Assembly: GCA_001314905.1 (NCBI GenBank) | Contig: LJZT01000002.1 | Coordinates: 62,001-126,000, forward strand | Length of the DNA: 64,000 nt | Direction: 5' to 3' | Origin: Phormidium sp. OSCR | GTDB lineage: Bacteria > Cyanobacteriota > Cyanobacteriia > Cyanobacteriales > Geitlerinemataceae | In this document: piece after piece, positions 31,697 to 40,455 of the stretch | Layout of the letters: each line of letters opens with the position of its first letter | How positions within the stretch are numbered: position 1 is the first letter of the stretch | Position numbers and translations under genes: made by a program | The notes under the pieces: generated by a model | Told to the model about the DNA's origin: nothing | Database searches by the model: none | Seen by the model: the letters and a program-made list of their open reading frames with translations, nothing else

Positions 31697-34414
31697 ATGC
31701 GCATTATCAAAATCCACCATCAGACTCGATTTGAGTTCCTAGAACAGCGCGAGGCGATCGCCGCGACCACTCAGGTCATTTGCGCTCATCAGTCCCTCGC
31801 CACAGCCCTCGATGTTCCCTACTGTTCCCTGGAAATGTTAGCCCGTCAACACTGTCAACACGAAGGTTGGCAGATTCTCTCACCCTGGATGGCTCATCAA
31901 CGGCGCTTAGCCGTAATCCGCGAGCAAGTCCAGGACCAACGGGAAGACCCAACCTGGCCCCACCTCCAGCACAACGGGAGCAGCGAGGGAGACCTGAGCG
32001 CCCTAGAACGCCGCTTAATACCGGGTTTAACCAGTCTGTTGTGGTCTGACCTAGACTTGGCAGCTTTGGCGGCAATAACGCCCCATTCTTCGCCGCTAAC
32101 GTTATTGTTACGGGTGGCCCAAGCCTACTGCGATCGCCTCGAACATGAGAAAAGCGTCGATCCCGCTCAGGTGTATCAACGAGCGGCCCGGCTGCAACCG
32201 ACGCCCCGGCCGCTCTGGGTTTGTGGCTATCCTGAATGGATTGATCGCCAACCCCGGTTACAGTTTTTGAATGCGATCGCCGCCCCAGAAAGTCTCTTAG
32301 TTCTGCCGAGTTTCCCTGAGTTGGATTTGCCCGGACAGCAGCAGGCGATCGCGGCGTTGCAAGCCCTCGGTTGGACCCTAGAGACAAGTGAGGATGAGCC
32401 ATCCGTTTCAGCCACCGCCACCGTGTCGTTGCCCGTTCATCCTCAGCCGGCGACGTCCTATGTGAATCAAGAGGAGGAAGTGCGAGGGGTCTTGCGTCAG
32501 GTGAAACGGCTCTTGCATCAGGGCGTCGCCCCTCAGGAGATGGCCCTGGTCACTTGGGATCTCGAGGGCTATGACCCCATACTGCAAGATATCGCCTGGG
32601 AGTATGAGTTACCTCTGACGTGCGATCGCCCTCGTCCCTTGCTCAAAACCCCCCTAGGGGCTTGGCTGAACCAGGTGGTGGCTACGGTGCGATCGCGCTT
32701 TGACTTTGAGCCGACGGCGGCTCTGTTGCGACATCCGCTGACTCCCACGGCTCCCCAGATCCTGGGCACAATTGACTGGGGGAAGGTCCGCCGTCAGCAT
32801 CCTCACACTGGCCAGGGTTGGCGGGACTGTGGGGCGCGGTTGACGGCCCTAGAGGGATGGAGGCGCGGCGATCGCTCCACCTGGATCGCCCGCCTGCAAG
32901 AACTTCTGGAGTCTTGGCAACTCAAACAGCGCCTTCTGAGCCATCGGAGCGATCGTCTGGCTTGGTCTTCCCTAGAACAAGGGTTACAGCATCTGGCTCA
33001 AGCTAATCCTCAACCTCTGACCCTAGAACAGTTCACTCAGGAACTGCTCGACACTTTATCTTGGCTGCGGGTGACGCCTGAGCCATCTGAGGGGGCGATC
33101 GCCCTGCACTCTCCTGAGACCCTGTTGGGGGCCAAATATGGCTATCTTTGGGTCTTAGGGGTCGCCGATGGGATGATTCCGTCTCCTCTCCCCTGTGATC
33201 CTCTCTTGGACTTGTACCGCCGTAAACAGCTCCGGAACCAGGGATTTGCCATTGAGACGGCTCTGACGTTAACGCAACGACAGTTGTTAGTGTTTCGCGA
33301 GCTCTTCCGGGTGGCTGAGCAGATTTATCTGTCTTATCCTCGGCAAATTAAGGCGACTCCTAGAAGTCCAAGTCCTTATCTGGCTCGCTTTGAGATCCCG
33401 GTGCAGGCGGCTGATGATCAAGGGGCGATCGCCAGTTGGCAGGAATTGCGTCAACGAGCGCTACGACAAGGGGGGTTACGACAAGGGGGGTCACATCAAC
33501 CCATCTCCCGAGAAGACCCAGTCTTGTCTCATGCGGCTCGCAGTTGGGCTATTGAACAGGGTCGTCTACAGGGTCAGGGGGGCGATCGCTTTCAGGGTCT
33601 AACGGACGTTCCCCTCGATCTGCCATCTCGTTGCTTTAGCGCCTCTCAATTGACCCATTTGGGGCAATGTGGGTTTAAATGGTTTGCCGGGGATTTGCTC
33701 AAGATTCGGGAATTGGCTGAAGCGGAGACGGAGTTCTCGGCGCGGCTTCGGGGTAAGCTTTACCACAAAACTCTCGAATTGGCAACGCAAAAGGCATTAG
33801 AGACGCGATCGCCGGATTTGCGTCAGGCTCTGTTGCAGCATTTAGAAGCCGCCTTTGAGGAAGCCGAAGTCCTAGAACAGTTACCGGACTTAGCCGCCTG
33901 GGGAGCGCGACGGAAGGAGCATTTGCAACGATTGCACCGCACGATCTCTCAAGGGTCTTTTCTGGCTGATGACAGTCAAATTTTGGCGACGGAACGGTCG
34001 TTTGAGGGAGAGTGGTATGGGTTTCGGGTACGGGGACAGATCGATCGCCTCGATCTCACCCCCAAAGGTTATGTTGTCATTGAGTATAAAAGCCGCTCAA
34101 GTCGGCCCACCCGAGCCAAGAATGACCAAGGAAAGGCGGATTTAGATGTCCAGCTTCCTCTCTATCAGGATCTCGTCGGACAACAACTTCAAGAGGAGAA
34201 CCCCACTGAGTCAGCCTCGGTTCAGGCCTATTACTATTCCCTGACCAAAGCGAAACGGCTGGGAACAGGCGATAAGGTCGATCGCGCGGCCCTCGAACGC
34301 TTCAGCGATCGCCTGAAAACCCATCTCAAGCAAGGCGACTATCCGGTTGAACCGGATTCTCAGCAGTCTGCGTGTCAGTATTGTCCTCATGATGTCATCT
34401 GTCGCAAGAGTTGA
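31697..34414 (+). CDS. AddB/RecB-type PD-(D/E)XK nuclease with Fe-S cysteines
   Basis: This protein of about 905 residues has an inactivated helicase-like N-terminal part: no Walker A is visible, but 'GVADGMIPSPLPCDPLLDLYRRKQLRNQGFAIE' and 'RQLLVFRELFRVAEQIYLSYPR' match AddB/RecC-like folds. The last 270 residues are a nuclease: 'FSASQLTHLGQCGFKWF', 'FRVRGQIDRLDLTPKGYVVIEYKS' (D...ExK) and the Cys cluster 'ACQYCPHDVIC'. With the Cys of GQCGF this gives four Cys for an Fe-S cluster, as in AddB. A role in recombinational DNA end processing is inferred. It has no helicase partner beside it. GTG at 31688 is an alternative start. Confidence 0.85.
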   Translation: MRIIKIHHQTRFEFLEQREAIAATTQVICAHQSLATALDVPYCSLEMLARQHCQHEGWQILSPWMAHQRRLAVIREQVQDQREDPTWPHLQHNGSSEGDLSALERRLIPGLTSLLWSDLDLAALAAITPHSSPLTLLLRVAQAYCDRLEHEKSVDPAQVYQRAARLQPTPRPLWVCGYPEWIDRQPRLQFLNAIAAPESLLVLPSFPELDLPGQQQAIAALQALGWTLETSEDEPSVSATATVSLPVHPQPATSYVNQEEEVRGVLRQVKRLLHQGVAPQEMALVTWDLEGYDPILQDIAWEYELPLTCDRPRPLLKTPLGAWLNQVVATVRSRFDFEPTAALLRHPLTPTAPQILGTIDWGKVRRQHPHTGQGWRDCGARLTALEGWRRGDRSTWIARLQELLESWQLKQRLLSHRSDRLAWSSLEQGLQHLAQANPQPLTLEQFTQELLDTLSWLRVTPEPSEGAIALHSPETLLGAKYGYLWVLGVADGMIPSPLPCDPLLDLYRRKQLRNQGFAIETALTLTQRQLLVFRELFRVAEQIYLSYPRQIKATPRSPSPYLARFEIPVQAADDQGAIASWQELRQRALRQGGLRQGGSHQPISREDPVLSHAARSWAIEQGRLQGQGGDRFQGLTDVPLDLPSRCFSASQLTHLGQCGFKWFAGDLLKIRELAEAETEFSARLRGKLYHKTLELATQKALETRSPDLRQALLQHLEAAFEEAEVLEQLPDLAAWGARRKEHLQRLHRTISQGSFLADDSQILATERSFEGEWYGFRVRGQIDRLDLTPKGYVVIEYKSRSSRPTRAKNDQGKADLDVQLPLYQDLVGQQLQEENPTESASVQAYYYSLTKAKRLGTGDKVDRAALERFSDRLKTHLKQGDYPVEPDSQQSACQYCPHDVICRKS

Positions 34415-34536
34415 ACTGACAATTGCTAGGTCAGCAGTTATATTTTTGTCGATATCTTGTCTTCTCGACTGGCTGCTATATAATTGAGGCAACCGAGACG
34501 ATTACTGTTGACTACTCTTGTCAACTTTTTGCACCT

Positions 34537-35442
34537 ATGGGTAAGAAAAAGAAAAAAGACAAGGCGAATGAAAGCCCAGTCAATGCCGCTGAGACGAAGA
34601 CTTTGGAGAGCCGAGACAATCCCAATTTCCACGATTCTATGACTTGCGACCCCTCAAAGCCAGCCAAAAAACTTCCTAAGAAAGTTTATGAATCTGAACT
34701 AAAACGACTTCAAATTGAACTGGTTAAATTACAAACTTGGATTAAAGAGAAAGGCTTAAAAGTTGCCATTATTTTTGAAGGCCGTGATGCCGCTGGTAAA
34801 GGGGGGACCATCAAGCGCATTACCGAATCCCTGAACCCCCGTATTTGCCGCGTCGTGGCGTTGGGAACCCCGACAGAGCGAGAAAAGACCCAATGGTATT
34901 TCCAGCGCTATGTCCCCCATTTACCCGCCGCTGGAGAGATGGTGTTGTTCGATCGCAGTTGGTATAACCGAGCTGGAGTCGAACGAGTGATGGGCTTTTG
35001 TAGTGAAGAGGAGTATTGGGAGTTCCTACGCTCTTGTCCCGAGTTTGAATGTATGCTGGTGCGATCGGGAATTATTTTGATTAAATACTGGTTTTCGGTC
35101 AGTGATGATGAGCAAGAGAAGCGATTTCAAGCTCGTATTGACGACCCAACAAAACGCTGGAAACTGAGTCCGATGGACTTAAAAGCTCGGGAAAAATGGG
35201 TTGAGTATTCGATCGCCAAAGATGAAATGTTTGCTCATACCGATATTAAGCGATCGCCGTGGTATGTTGTGGACGCGGATAACAAGAAACGCGCCCGTCT
35301 CAACTGTATCCATCACATCTTGACGATGATTCCTTATGACGACCTGACCCCAGATCCCATTGAACTCCCCGAACGTCAAGAAGATATTGGCTATTTGCGG
35401 CCGCCTAAGAGTAAACAAACCTTTGTTCCGAACTACTATTAA
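34537..35442 (+). CDS. ppk2: Polyphosphate kinase 2
   Basis: I start at 34537 (MGKKKKKDKANE), because the 38 upstream codons of the ORF track do not resemble PPK2. The core has Walker A 'IIFEGRDAAGKGGTIKRI', 'ALGTPTEREKTQWYFQRYVPHLPAAGEMVLFDRSWYNRAGVERVMGF' with the Walker B-like DRSWYNR, and lid residues 'KRWKLSPMDLKARE'. These are diagnostic. PPK2 enzymes transfer phosphate between polyphosphate and nucleotides; the one-domain form with this spacing is most like the class that phosphorylates ADP or GDP. The lysine-rich start is unusual and may bind polyphosphate, which is an inference. Confidence 0.95.
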   Translation: MGKKKKKDKANESPVNAAETKTLESRDNPNFHDSMTCDPSKPAKKLPKKVYESELKRLQIELVKLQTWIKEKGLKVAIIFEGRDAAGKGGTIKRITESLNPRICRVVALGTPTEREKTQWYFQRYVPHLPAAGEMVLFDRSWYNRAGVERVMGFCSEEEYWEFLRSCPEFECMLVRSGIILIKYWFSVSDDEQEKRFQARIDDPTKRWKLSPMDLKAREKWVEYSIAKDEMFAHTDIKRSPWYVVDADNKKRARLNCIHHILTMIPYDDLTPDPIELPERQEDIGYLRPPKSKQTFVPNYY

Positions 35443-35525
35443 CGGACGATTGACAGGACGACAAGGTCAACTCATTCCCCCAGTTGAGTTCCTGAATCTG
35501 GGTACGCCAGGCCCGACTCCTGTCG

Positions 35526-35549
35526 GCTCCTCTGTCTTGACAGGGGAGC
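35526..35549. terminator. Hairpin between convergent ppk2 and a small membrane gene
   Basis: GCTCCTCTGTC and GACAGGGGAGC form an 11-bp stem with one G-T pair and a very small loop. It lies between convergent genes. There is no clear T-run, so it is a weak terminator candidate. Confidence 0.45.
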
Positions 35550-35559
35550 TTGACTTGGG

Positions 35560-35874
35560 TTAACGTTCGTGTTGCTCTTGGACTGTGTGAAAGCTGGCAA
35601 ACATATCAAAGAGGACAGCCACAAAGCTAAAGGCGAAGCCAAGCCAGAGTAGTCCCTGTAGAGGATGTCCCGTACCAAAAACCGCCAGAAACTCAAGCAG
35701 CCAATGTAACCCCACATGACCGAGTTGGGTACACAGCGGGATATAACTCATAACGAACAGGGCTAAAGCTCCTGCTGCAAAAACCAAACCCGGTAACATA
35801 AAGCTGAAGACCGTGGTTAGACACAGAGAGCGGAGTCGGGAGAGGTGAGTTGGGAGACAGAGGTTAGATAACAT
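35560..35874 (-). CDS. Small conserved-looking membrane protein
   Basis: From the ATG at 35874 the frame encodes 104 residues with three hydrophobic segments: 'VFSFMLPGLVFAAGALALFVM', 'GLHWLLEFLAVFG' and 'GLLWLGFAFSFVAVLFDMF'. The TTG at 35907 used by the ORF track is less likely. I do not recognise a named family. The composition and codon use look like a genuine cyanobacterial gene, and it is divergent to the MlaE-type permease. Function unknown. Confidence 0.6.
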   Translation of the reverse strand: MLSNLCLPTHLSRLRSLCLTTVFSFMLPGLVFAAGALALFVMSYIPLCTQLGHVGLHWLLEFLAVFGTGHPLQGLLWLGFAFSFVAVLFDMFASFHTVQEQHER

Positions 35875-36018
35875 GGGATGTAACTGCACAACTAGGAAAA
35901 TTGTCAAGGGCGATCAAGATCGAATGTTCTTACCTTAATCGCGATCGCCGCCAAGATCCCAAAACTGTATAAATCTTAAATAAACCTAAAGAAACTTGGT
36001 ATTTCGTGTAACGTTACC

Positions 36019-36867
36019 TTGCACTGTGTTCGTTGTTGTTATCGTTTTGGCGCAGAACCCTTGTATAAGAAACTCATCCCAAGCAGCCTAGCCAAATGGG
36101 GCCAGCGTCTACTCGCCGCCATCCTCCTCGGTGGACAAGTGGTCATCCATCTCGCCACAGGGCTAGTCAGCGGTAAAATCCACCGCCGTAACACCATCGA
36201 ACAGATGGCCTTCGTGGGTCCTCAATCGTTGCTCATCAATACCATCACCGCTGGGTTCGTGGGGATGGTGTTTACGATTCAGGTGGCGCGGGAATTTCTC
36301 AACTTTGGGGCGGGTTCGGCTGTGGGAGGGGTTCTAGCCGTGGCCCTGGCCCGGGAATTGTCCCCCGTGTTAACCGCTGTGATTGTAGCCGGCCGGGTTG
36401 GTTCGGCGTTTGCAGCTGAAATCGGGACGATGCAGGTGACTGAACAGATTGACGCTCTATATATCTTACGAACCGACCCCATCGACTATCTCGTGATTCC
36501 TCGGGTCATCGCTTGCTGTATCATGGTGCCCATTTTGACCCTATTTTCGCTGATTATCGGCATGACCGGCGGTTTACTCATTGCGACGAGTCAATATAGC
36601 ATCGCTCAGTCGGTTTTCCTCGAATCAGCCCGTAACTTTATGGGGGTGACTGACCTGCTCAATGCCACGATTAAAGGAGGGGTCTTTGGAGGATTGGTGG
36701 CTATTATCGGCTGTAGTTGGGGTCTGACTACCTCTGGAGGGGCGAAAGGGGTCGGAGAATCCACGACGACGGCTGTGGTGACGGCCCTGATGGCTATTTT
36801 TATTACGAACTTCTTCCTCTCTTGGGTCATGTTCCAAGGCATGGGAACCGCCTCGCTGACGTTATAG
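36019..36867 (+). CDS. MlaE-family lipid ABC transporter permease
   Basis: The protein has the MlaE signature throughout: 'EQMAFVGPQSLLINTITAGFVGMVFTIQVAREF', 'AVALARELSPVLTAVIVAGRVGSAFAAEIGTMQVTEQIDAL' and 'DYLVIPRVIACCIMVPILTLFSL', with five to six membrane helices. Homologs (Ycf63 in plastid and cyanobacterial genomes; TGD1 in chloroplasts) move lipids between membranes together with an MCE protein and an ATPase. Neither partner is adjacent. Both possible starts (36019, 36061) are TTG, and the second is closer to the family length. Confidence 0.92.
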   Translation: MHCVRCCYRFGAEPLYKKLIPSSLAKWGQRLLAAILLGGQVVIHLATGLVSGKIHRRNTIEQMAFVGPQSLLINTITAGFVGMVFTIQVAREFLNFGAGSAVGGVLAVALARELSPVLTAVIVAGRVGSAFAAEIGTMQVTEQIDALYILRTDPIDYLVIPRVIACCIMVPILTLFSLIIGMTGGLLIATSQYSIAQSVFLESARNFMGVTDLLNATIKGGVFGGLVAIIGCSWGLTTSGGAKGVGESTTTAVVTALMAIFITNFFLSWVMFQGMGTASLTL

Positions 36868-36921
36868 TAATGGACAATTCATCGTGGACATCCTTCTTTG
36901 GCCCCCTCGCCCCTCGTGGCC

Positions 36922-36953
36922 CCTCGTGTCATGGCTGAAGCCAAGTCACGAGG
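36922..36953 (+). terminator. Hairpin downstream of the MlaE gene
   Basis: CCTCGTG/CACGAGG with inner GGCT/AGCC pairing forms a long stem. Further CCCTCGTGG and GTCACGAGGAA copies flank it. There is no T-run, so terminator function is tentative and it may be a repeat element. Confidence 0.45.
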
Positions 36954-37068
36954 AAACAAAGTCACGAGGAACAACGAGGAACAATGGTTTGATTAGGGTC
37001 TAACCGGATTCCATCTAATTCAAATTATTCATCGCAAATTGTTAATTATTAATTGTTGATTTACACTG

Positions 37069-38850
37069 ATGTCTGTGTCCAAAAAACATCCATTTCAACG
37101 CCTGCTTCAATATACAAATTCCTATCAAACAGATATTTGGAAAGCGGCAAGTTGTTCAGTCCTCAATAAAATTTTTGACCTAGCTCCTCCTGCTTTAATT
37201 GGCTTGGCGGTGGATATTGTTGTGCAGCAAGAAAACTCCTTTTTGGCGAGTTTTGGCATTGAATCCGTTTTGGCGCAACTGGTGGTCTTGTCTCTGTTTA
37301 GCTTTGTGATTTGGGCGTTTGAGTCTCTATTTGAATATGCCTATCAGCGGCTTTGGCGCAATTTAGCTCAATCGATTCAACATGATTTTCGTCTCGATGG
37401 CTATCGTCATTTACAACAGATGGAACTGTCGTTTTTTAAAGAACGTAGTACGGGGGCGTTGATGGCGGTTCTTAATGATGATATTAACCAGTTGGAGCGA
37501 TTTTTAGATCGAGGAGCAAATGAGGTGTTGCAAGTGCTAACAACTGTTATTGTGATTGGTGGAGCATTTGTGATTTTAACCCCGAATGTGGCTCTGTTGG
37601 CGTTACTGCCGATTCCGTTTATTCTTTGGGGGTCGATTAGTTTTCAGAAACGGCTTGCACCTCGATATAATGCTGTTCGTGAAACCGTCAGCGATCTTAA
37701 TTCTCAGTTGTCCAATAATTTGACGGGAATTACGACGATTAAAAGTTTTACAGCAGAAGAGTATGAAGCGGAGCGAATTAACCAACTCAGTCATGAGTAT
37801 TCTCGCACCAATCGGCGGGCGATCGCCCTCAGTGCGGCGTTTGTTCCACTGATTCGCATTATCATTTTAGTGGGGTTCACGGCAATTTTATTACTGGGAG
37901 GGTTAGACGCCGCAGCGGGAAATCTAGCGGTGGGAACCTACAGTACGATGGTGTTTCTCACTCAACGGTTATTGTGGCCTTTAACCCGTTTAGGGGAAAC
38001 TTTAGACTTGTATCAGCGATCGCAGGCCTCAACCCGACGACTGTTCAAACTCCTCGATACTCCCATTACCCGACATCCGGGTTCAACTCCGTTACCAGTT
38101 AAGCAAGTTAAGGGCGATATTTCCCTCGACTCCGTAACCTTTGGCTACCACGATCGCCAACCGGTGATTGAAAATTTCTCCCTCTCCGTTGCGGCGGGAG
38201 AAACGATTGCTATTGTCGGGGCAACGGGTTCAGGAAAAAGCACCATTGTCAAGCTATTATTGCGACTGTATGAAATCAAATCAGGGCGAATTACTCTCGA
38301 TGGCTTAGATATCCAGGAGATTCGCTTAGCTGACTTACGTCGCGCCATTGGTTTAGTCAGTCAAGAGGTATTTTTGTTTCAGGGAACTGTGGCTGAGAAT
38401 ATCCGTTATGGGAGTTTCGAGGCGACGGATGAAGATGTGGTTGCGGCGGCGACGATCGCCGAAGCACATAGCTTTATTGCGGAGTTACCTCAAGGGTATC
38501 AAACTATCATTGGCGAGCGGGGTCAAAAACTCTCAGGAGGACAACGACAACGGTTGGCGATCGCCCGAGCGGTTCTCAAAAATCCCCCGATTTTGATTTT
38601 AGATGAAGCCACCTCAGCGGTGGATAATGAAACCGAAGCGGCGATTCAGCGCTCCCTGGATCATATTACCGAGAATCGCACCACGATCGCGATCGCTCAC
38701 CGACTCAGTACCATTCGCAATGCAGACTGTATTTATGTCATGGATCGCGGCAAACTTGTTGAGCAAGGCTCCCATGAGCAACTGGTGCAACAAGGGGGAA
38801 TTTATGCCAGCTTATGGACGGTACAAATGGGAGAACTCATCCACCACTAA
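37069..38850 (+). CDS. ABC exporter, fused permease and ATPase (MsbA-like)
   Basis: This half-transporter of 593 residues has six membrane helices in residues about 20-310 followed by a nucleotide-binding domain. The ATPase motifs are complete: Walker A 'GATGSGKST', Q-loop 'GLVSQEVFLFQGTVAENIRYG', signature 'LSGGQRQRLAIARA', Walker B 'ILILDEATSAVD' and H-loop 'IAHRLSTI'. It would work as a homodimer, exporting lipid, glycolipid or drug. It lies 200 bp after the MlaE gene and 80 bp before a GT4 glycosyltransferase, so export of a glycan or lipid precursor is plausible but not shown. Confidence 0.93.
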   Translation: MSVSKKHPFQRLLQYTNSYQTDIWKAASCSVLNKIFDLAPPALIGLAVDIVVQQENSFLASFGIESVLAQLVVLSLFSFVIWAFESLFEYAYQRLWRNLAQSIQHDFRLDGYRHLQQMELSFFKERSTGALMAVLNDDINQLERFLDRGANEVLQVLTTVIVIGGAFVILTPNVALLALLPIPFILWGSISFQKRLAPRYNAVRETVSDLNSQLSNNLTGITTIKSFTAEEYEAERINQLSHEYSRTNRRAIALSAAFVPLIRIIILVGFTAILLLGGLDAAAGNLAVGTYSTMVFLTQRLLWPLTRLGETLDLYQRSQASTRRLFKLLDTPITRHPGSTPLPVKQVKGDISLDSVTFGYHDRQPVIENFSLSVAAGETIAIVGATGSGKSTIVKLLLRLYEIKSGRITLDGLDIQEIRLADLRRAIGLVSQEVFLFQGTVAENIRYGSFEATDEDVVAAATIAEAHSFIAELPQGYQTIIGERGQKLSGGQRQRLAIARAVLKNPPILILDEATSAVDNETEAAIQRSLDHITENRTTIAIAHRLSTIRNADCIYVMDRGKLVEQGSHEQLVQQGGIYASLWTVQMGELIHH

Positions 38851-38930
38851 CTGATCCCGGTTCCCGAGTCCCAAGGCTGAAGTTCCCTTTCGCGCCCCTG
38901 ATACCATAGAGGAAATCCTCTCAACATCCA

Positions 38931-40169
38931 ATGGCTATGAACGTTTTGAGTTTGTCGGCGACCTTTCCCTATCCGCCGAGTCGAGGCGGAACCCAAGTGC
39001 GAACCTTTAATTTATTGAAGTATTTAAATCAGTATCATCCCGTTACGGTCGTGACACAACGTCAGGAGGGAGTGAGCGAGGATGAGATTGAGGCCCTGCG
39101 CGGCTATGTGAGCGAGTTGGTGGTGTTTGAGCGTCCACCGATTGTAGACAAGAGTCTGTTGCGGAAAGTGCGCCGTTTTGGCGGCTTTTTTCTGGGGGGA
39201 ACGCCGCCGAGTGTGTTGTCCTATTACTCGCGGGAGATGCAAACTTGGGTTGATGAGGCGGTGGCGTCAGGAAAATACGACGTGATCACCTGTGAACATA
39301 GTGTTAATGAAACCTTTGTTCGACCCCGTTGGGGCGATCGCCTCAAAACCGTCGTCAATGTCCATAGTTCCATTTTTGGCACCTGTCGCCAACAACTCGA
39401 AACCGAAACCGCCGAACGTCCTCTGCGCGATCGCCTCAATTTACCCTTGTTGTTTCGCTATGAGAATCGCTATTGTCAGAAATTTAGTCATATCGTCGTC
39501 ACAACCCCCGAAGATGGCGCTCAGATGAAACAGTTTAACCCCGACAGTTGCATTATGGTGATTCCCAATGGGGTGGATGTGGGGGTGTTTCCCATGCGAT
39601 CGCGCGATCGTGGCGGTCATCGTTTAACCTTTGTTGGGGCCATGGATAATATCGCTAACATTGACGCAGTGACCTTTTTAGTTGAGGAGATTTATCCCCA
39701 GGTGCGATCGCGTTATCCCGATACTACCCTGACCCTAGTGGGAGCGAATCCCGTCCCCGAAGTGCAACGCTTAGGAGAGGTTCCCGGTGTCACCGTCACT
39801 GGACGAGTTCCCTCCATGGCTGAGTATCTCCATGAGGCGACGGTATGTGTCGTGTCGATGCGGATTGGCTATGGAATTAAAAACAAAACCCTCGAAGCCA
39901 TGGCGGCGGGAACGCCGGTGGTGGGGAGTGATTCGGCCTTAGAAGGCCTACAGGTTGATGGTGAGACAGTTCCTCGACGGGCCTTGCGCGCTAATGACGT
40001 AGAGGAGTATGTGCAGGCGATCGCGCATCTGTTTGACAATGCTAGTTTGCGTCAGGACTTATCTGAGAATGGACGCGCCTATGTACAAGAGCAGTTTACC
40101 TGGGAACGAGCCGGACAGCTTTACGAACGGGCGATCGCCGCCGAGAGAGGGGTTTGCCCAGAGACTTGA
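38931..40169 (+). CDS. GT4-family glycosyltransferase
   Basis: The 412-residue protein shows the two Rossmann halves of a GT-B enzyme. The first has 'TFPYPPSRGGTQVRTFNLLKYL', and 'VVTTPEDGAQMKQFNPDSCIMVIPNGVDVGVFP' marks the hinge. The donor-binding half has 'LTFVGAMDNIANIDAVTFLVEEIYP', 'LTLVGANPVPEVQRLGEVPGVTVTGRV' and 'GIKNKTLEAMAAGTPVVGSDSALEG', the usual retaining-GT EAMAAGTPVV motif. It probably builds an exopolysaccharide or lipid-linked sugar. The following gene makes GDP-mannose, so mannose is a plausible donor, by inference only. Confidence 0.88.
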   Translation: MAMNVLSLSATFPYPPSRGGTQVRTFNLLKYLNQYHPVTVVTQRQEGVSEDEIEALRGYVSELVVFERPPIVDKSLLRKVRRFGGFFLGGTPPSVLSYYSREMQTWVDEAVASGKYDVITCEHSVNETFVRPRWGDRLKTVVNVHSSIFGTCRQQLETETAERPLRDRLNLPLLFRYENRYCQKFSHIVVTTPEDGAQMKQFNPDSCIMVIPNGVDVGVFPMRSRDRGGHRLTFVGAMDNIANIDAVTFLVEEIYPQVRSRYPDTTLTLVGANPVPEVQRLGEVPGVTVTGRVPSMAEYLHEATVCVVSMRIGYGIKNKTLEAMAAGTPVVGSDSALEGLQVDGETVPRRALRANDVEEYVQAIAHLFDNASLRQDLSENGRAYVQEQFTWERAGQLYERAIAAERGVCPET

Positions 40170-40287
40170 GGCTCATGGTAGTCTAGGAGGCAGACAGATC
40201 GACGAAATTCAACGATAACCAAAACCATTATGAGCAAGACGACTCGATATCCCCGTCGAGCCGCTAAATGCCCCAATTTGATAGATC

Positions 40288-40326
40288 AACTAGATAACCC
40301 AACTAGATAACCCAACTAGATAACCC
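40288..40326. repeat. Three 13-bp direct repeats (AACTAGATAACCC)
   Basis: Three exact units followed by a partial AACTTGCTAAC lie in the 286-bp spacer before the GDP-mannose pyrophosphorylase gene. Confidence 0.9.
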
Positions 40327-40455
40327 AACTTGCTAACTCAGTCTGAAACCCGTTAGAGCAGATACCCTGAACCGGGAAGAGTTGGGCGGATATGCCCCGG
40401 GACTGCCCAGAACCTGTATGATTTGGACAAAAACGTAACTTAATAAGGAGTGCTT

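Noticed and set aside
31776-32402. 208-codon ORF antisense to the AddB-like nuclease
   Set aside because: Arg/Gly/Pro-rich translation with no domain; overlaps a clear gene.
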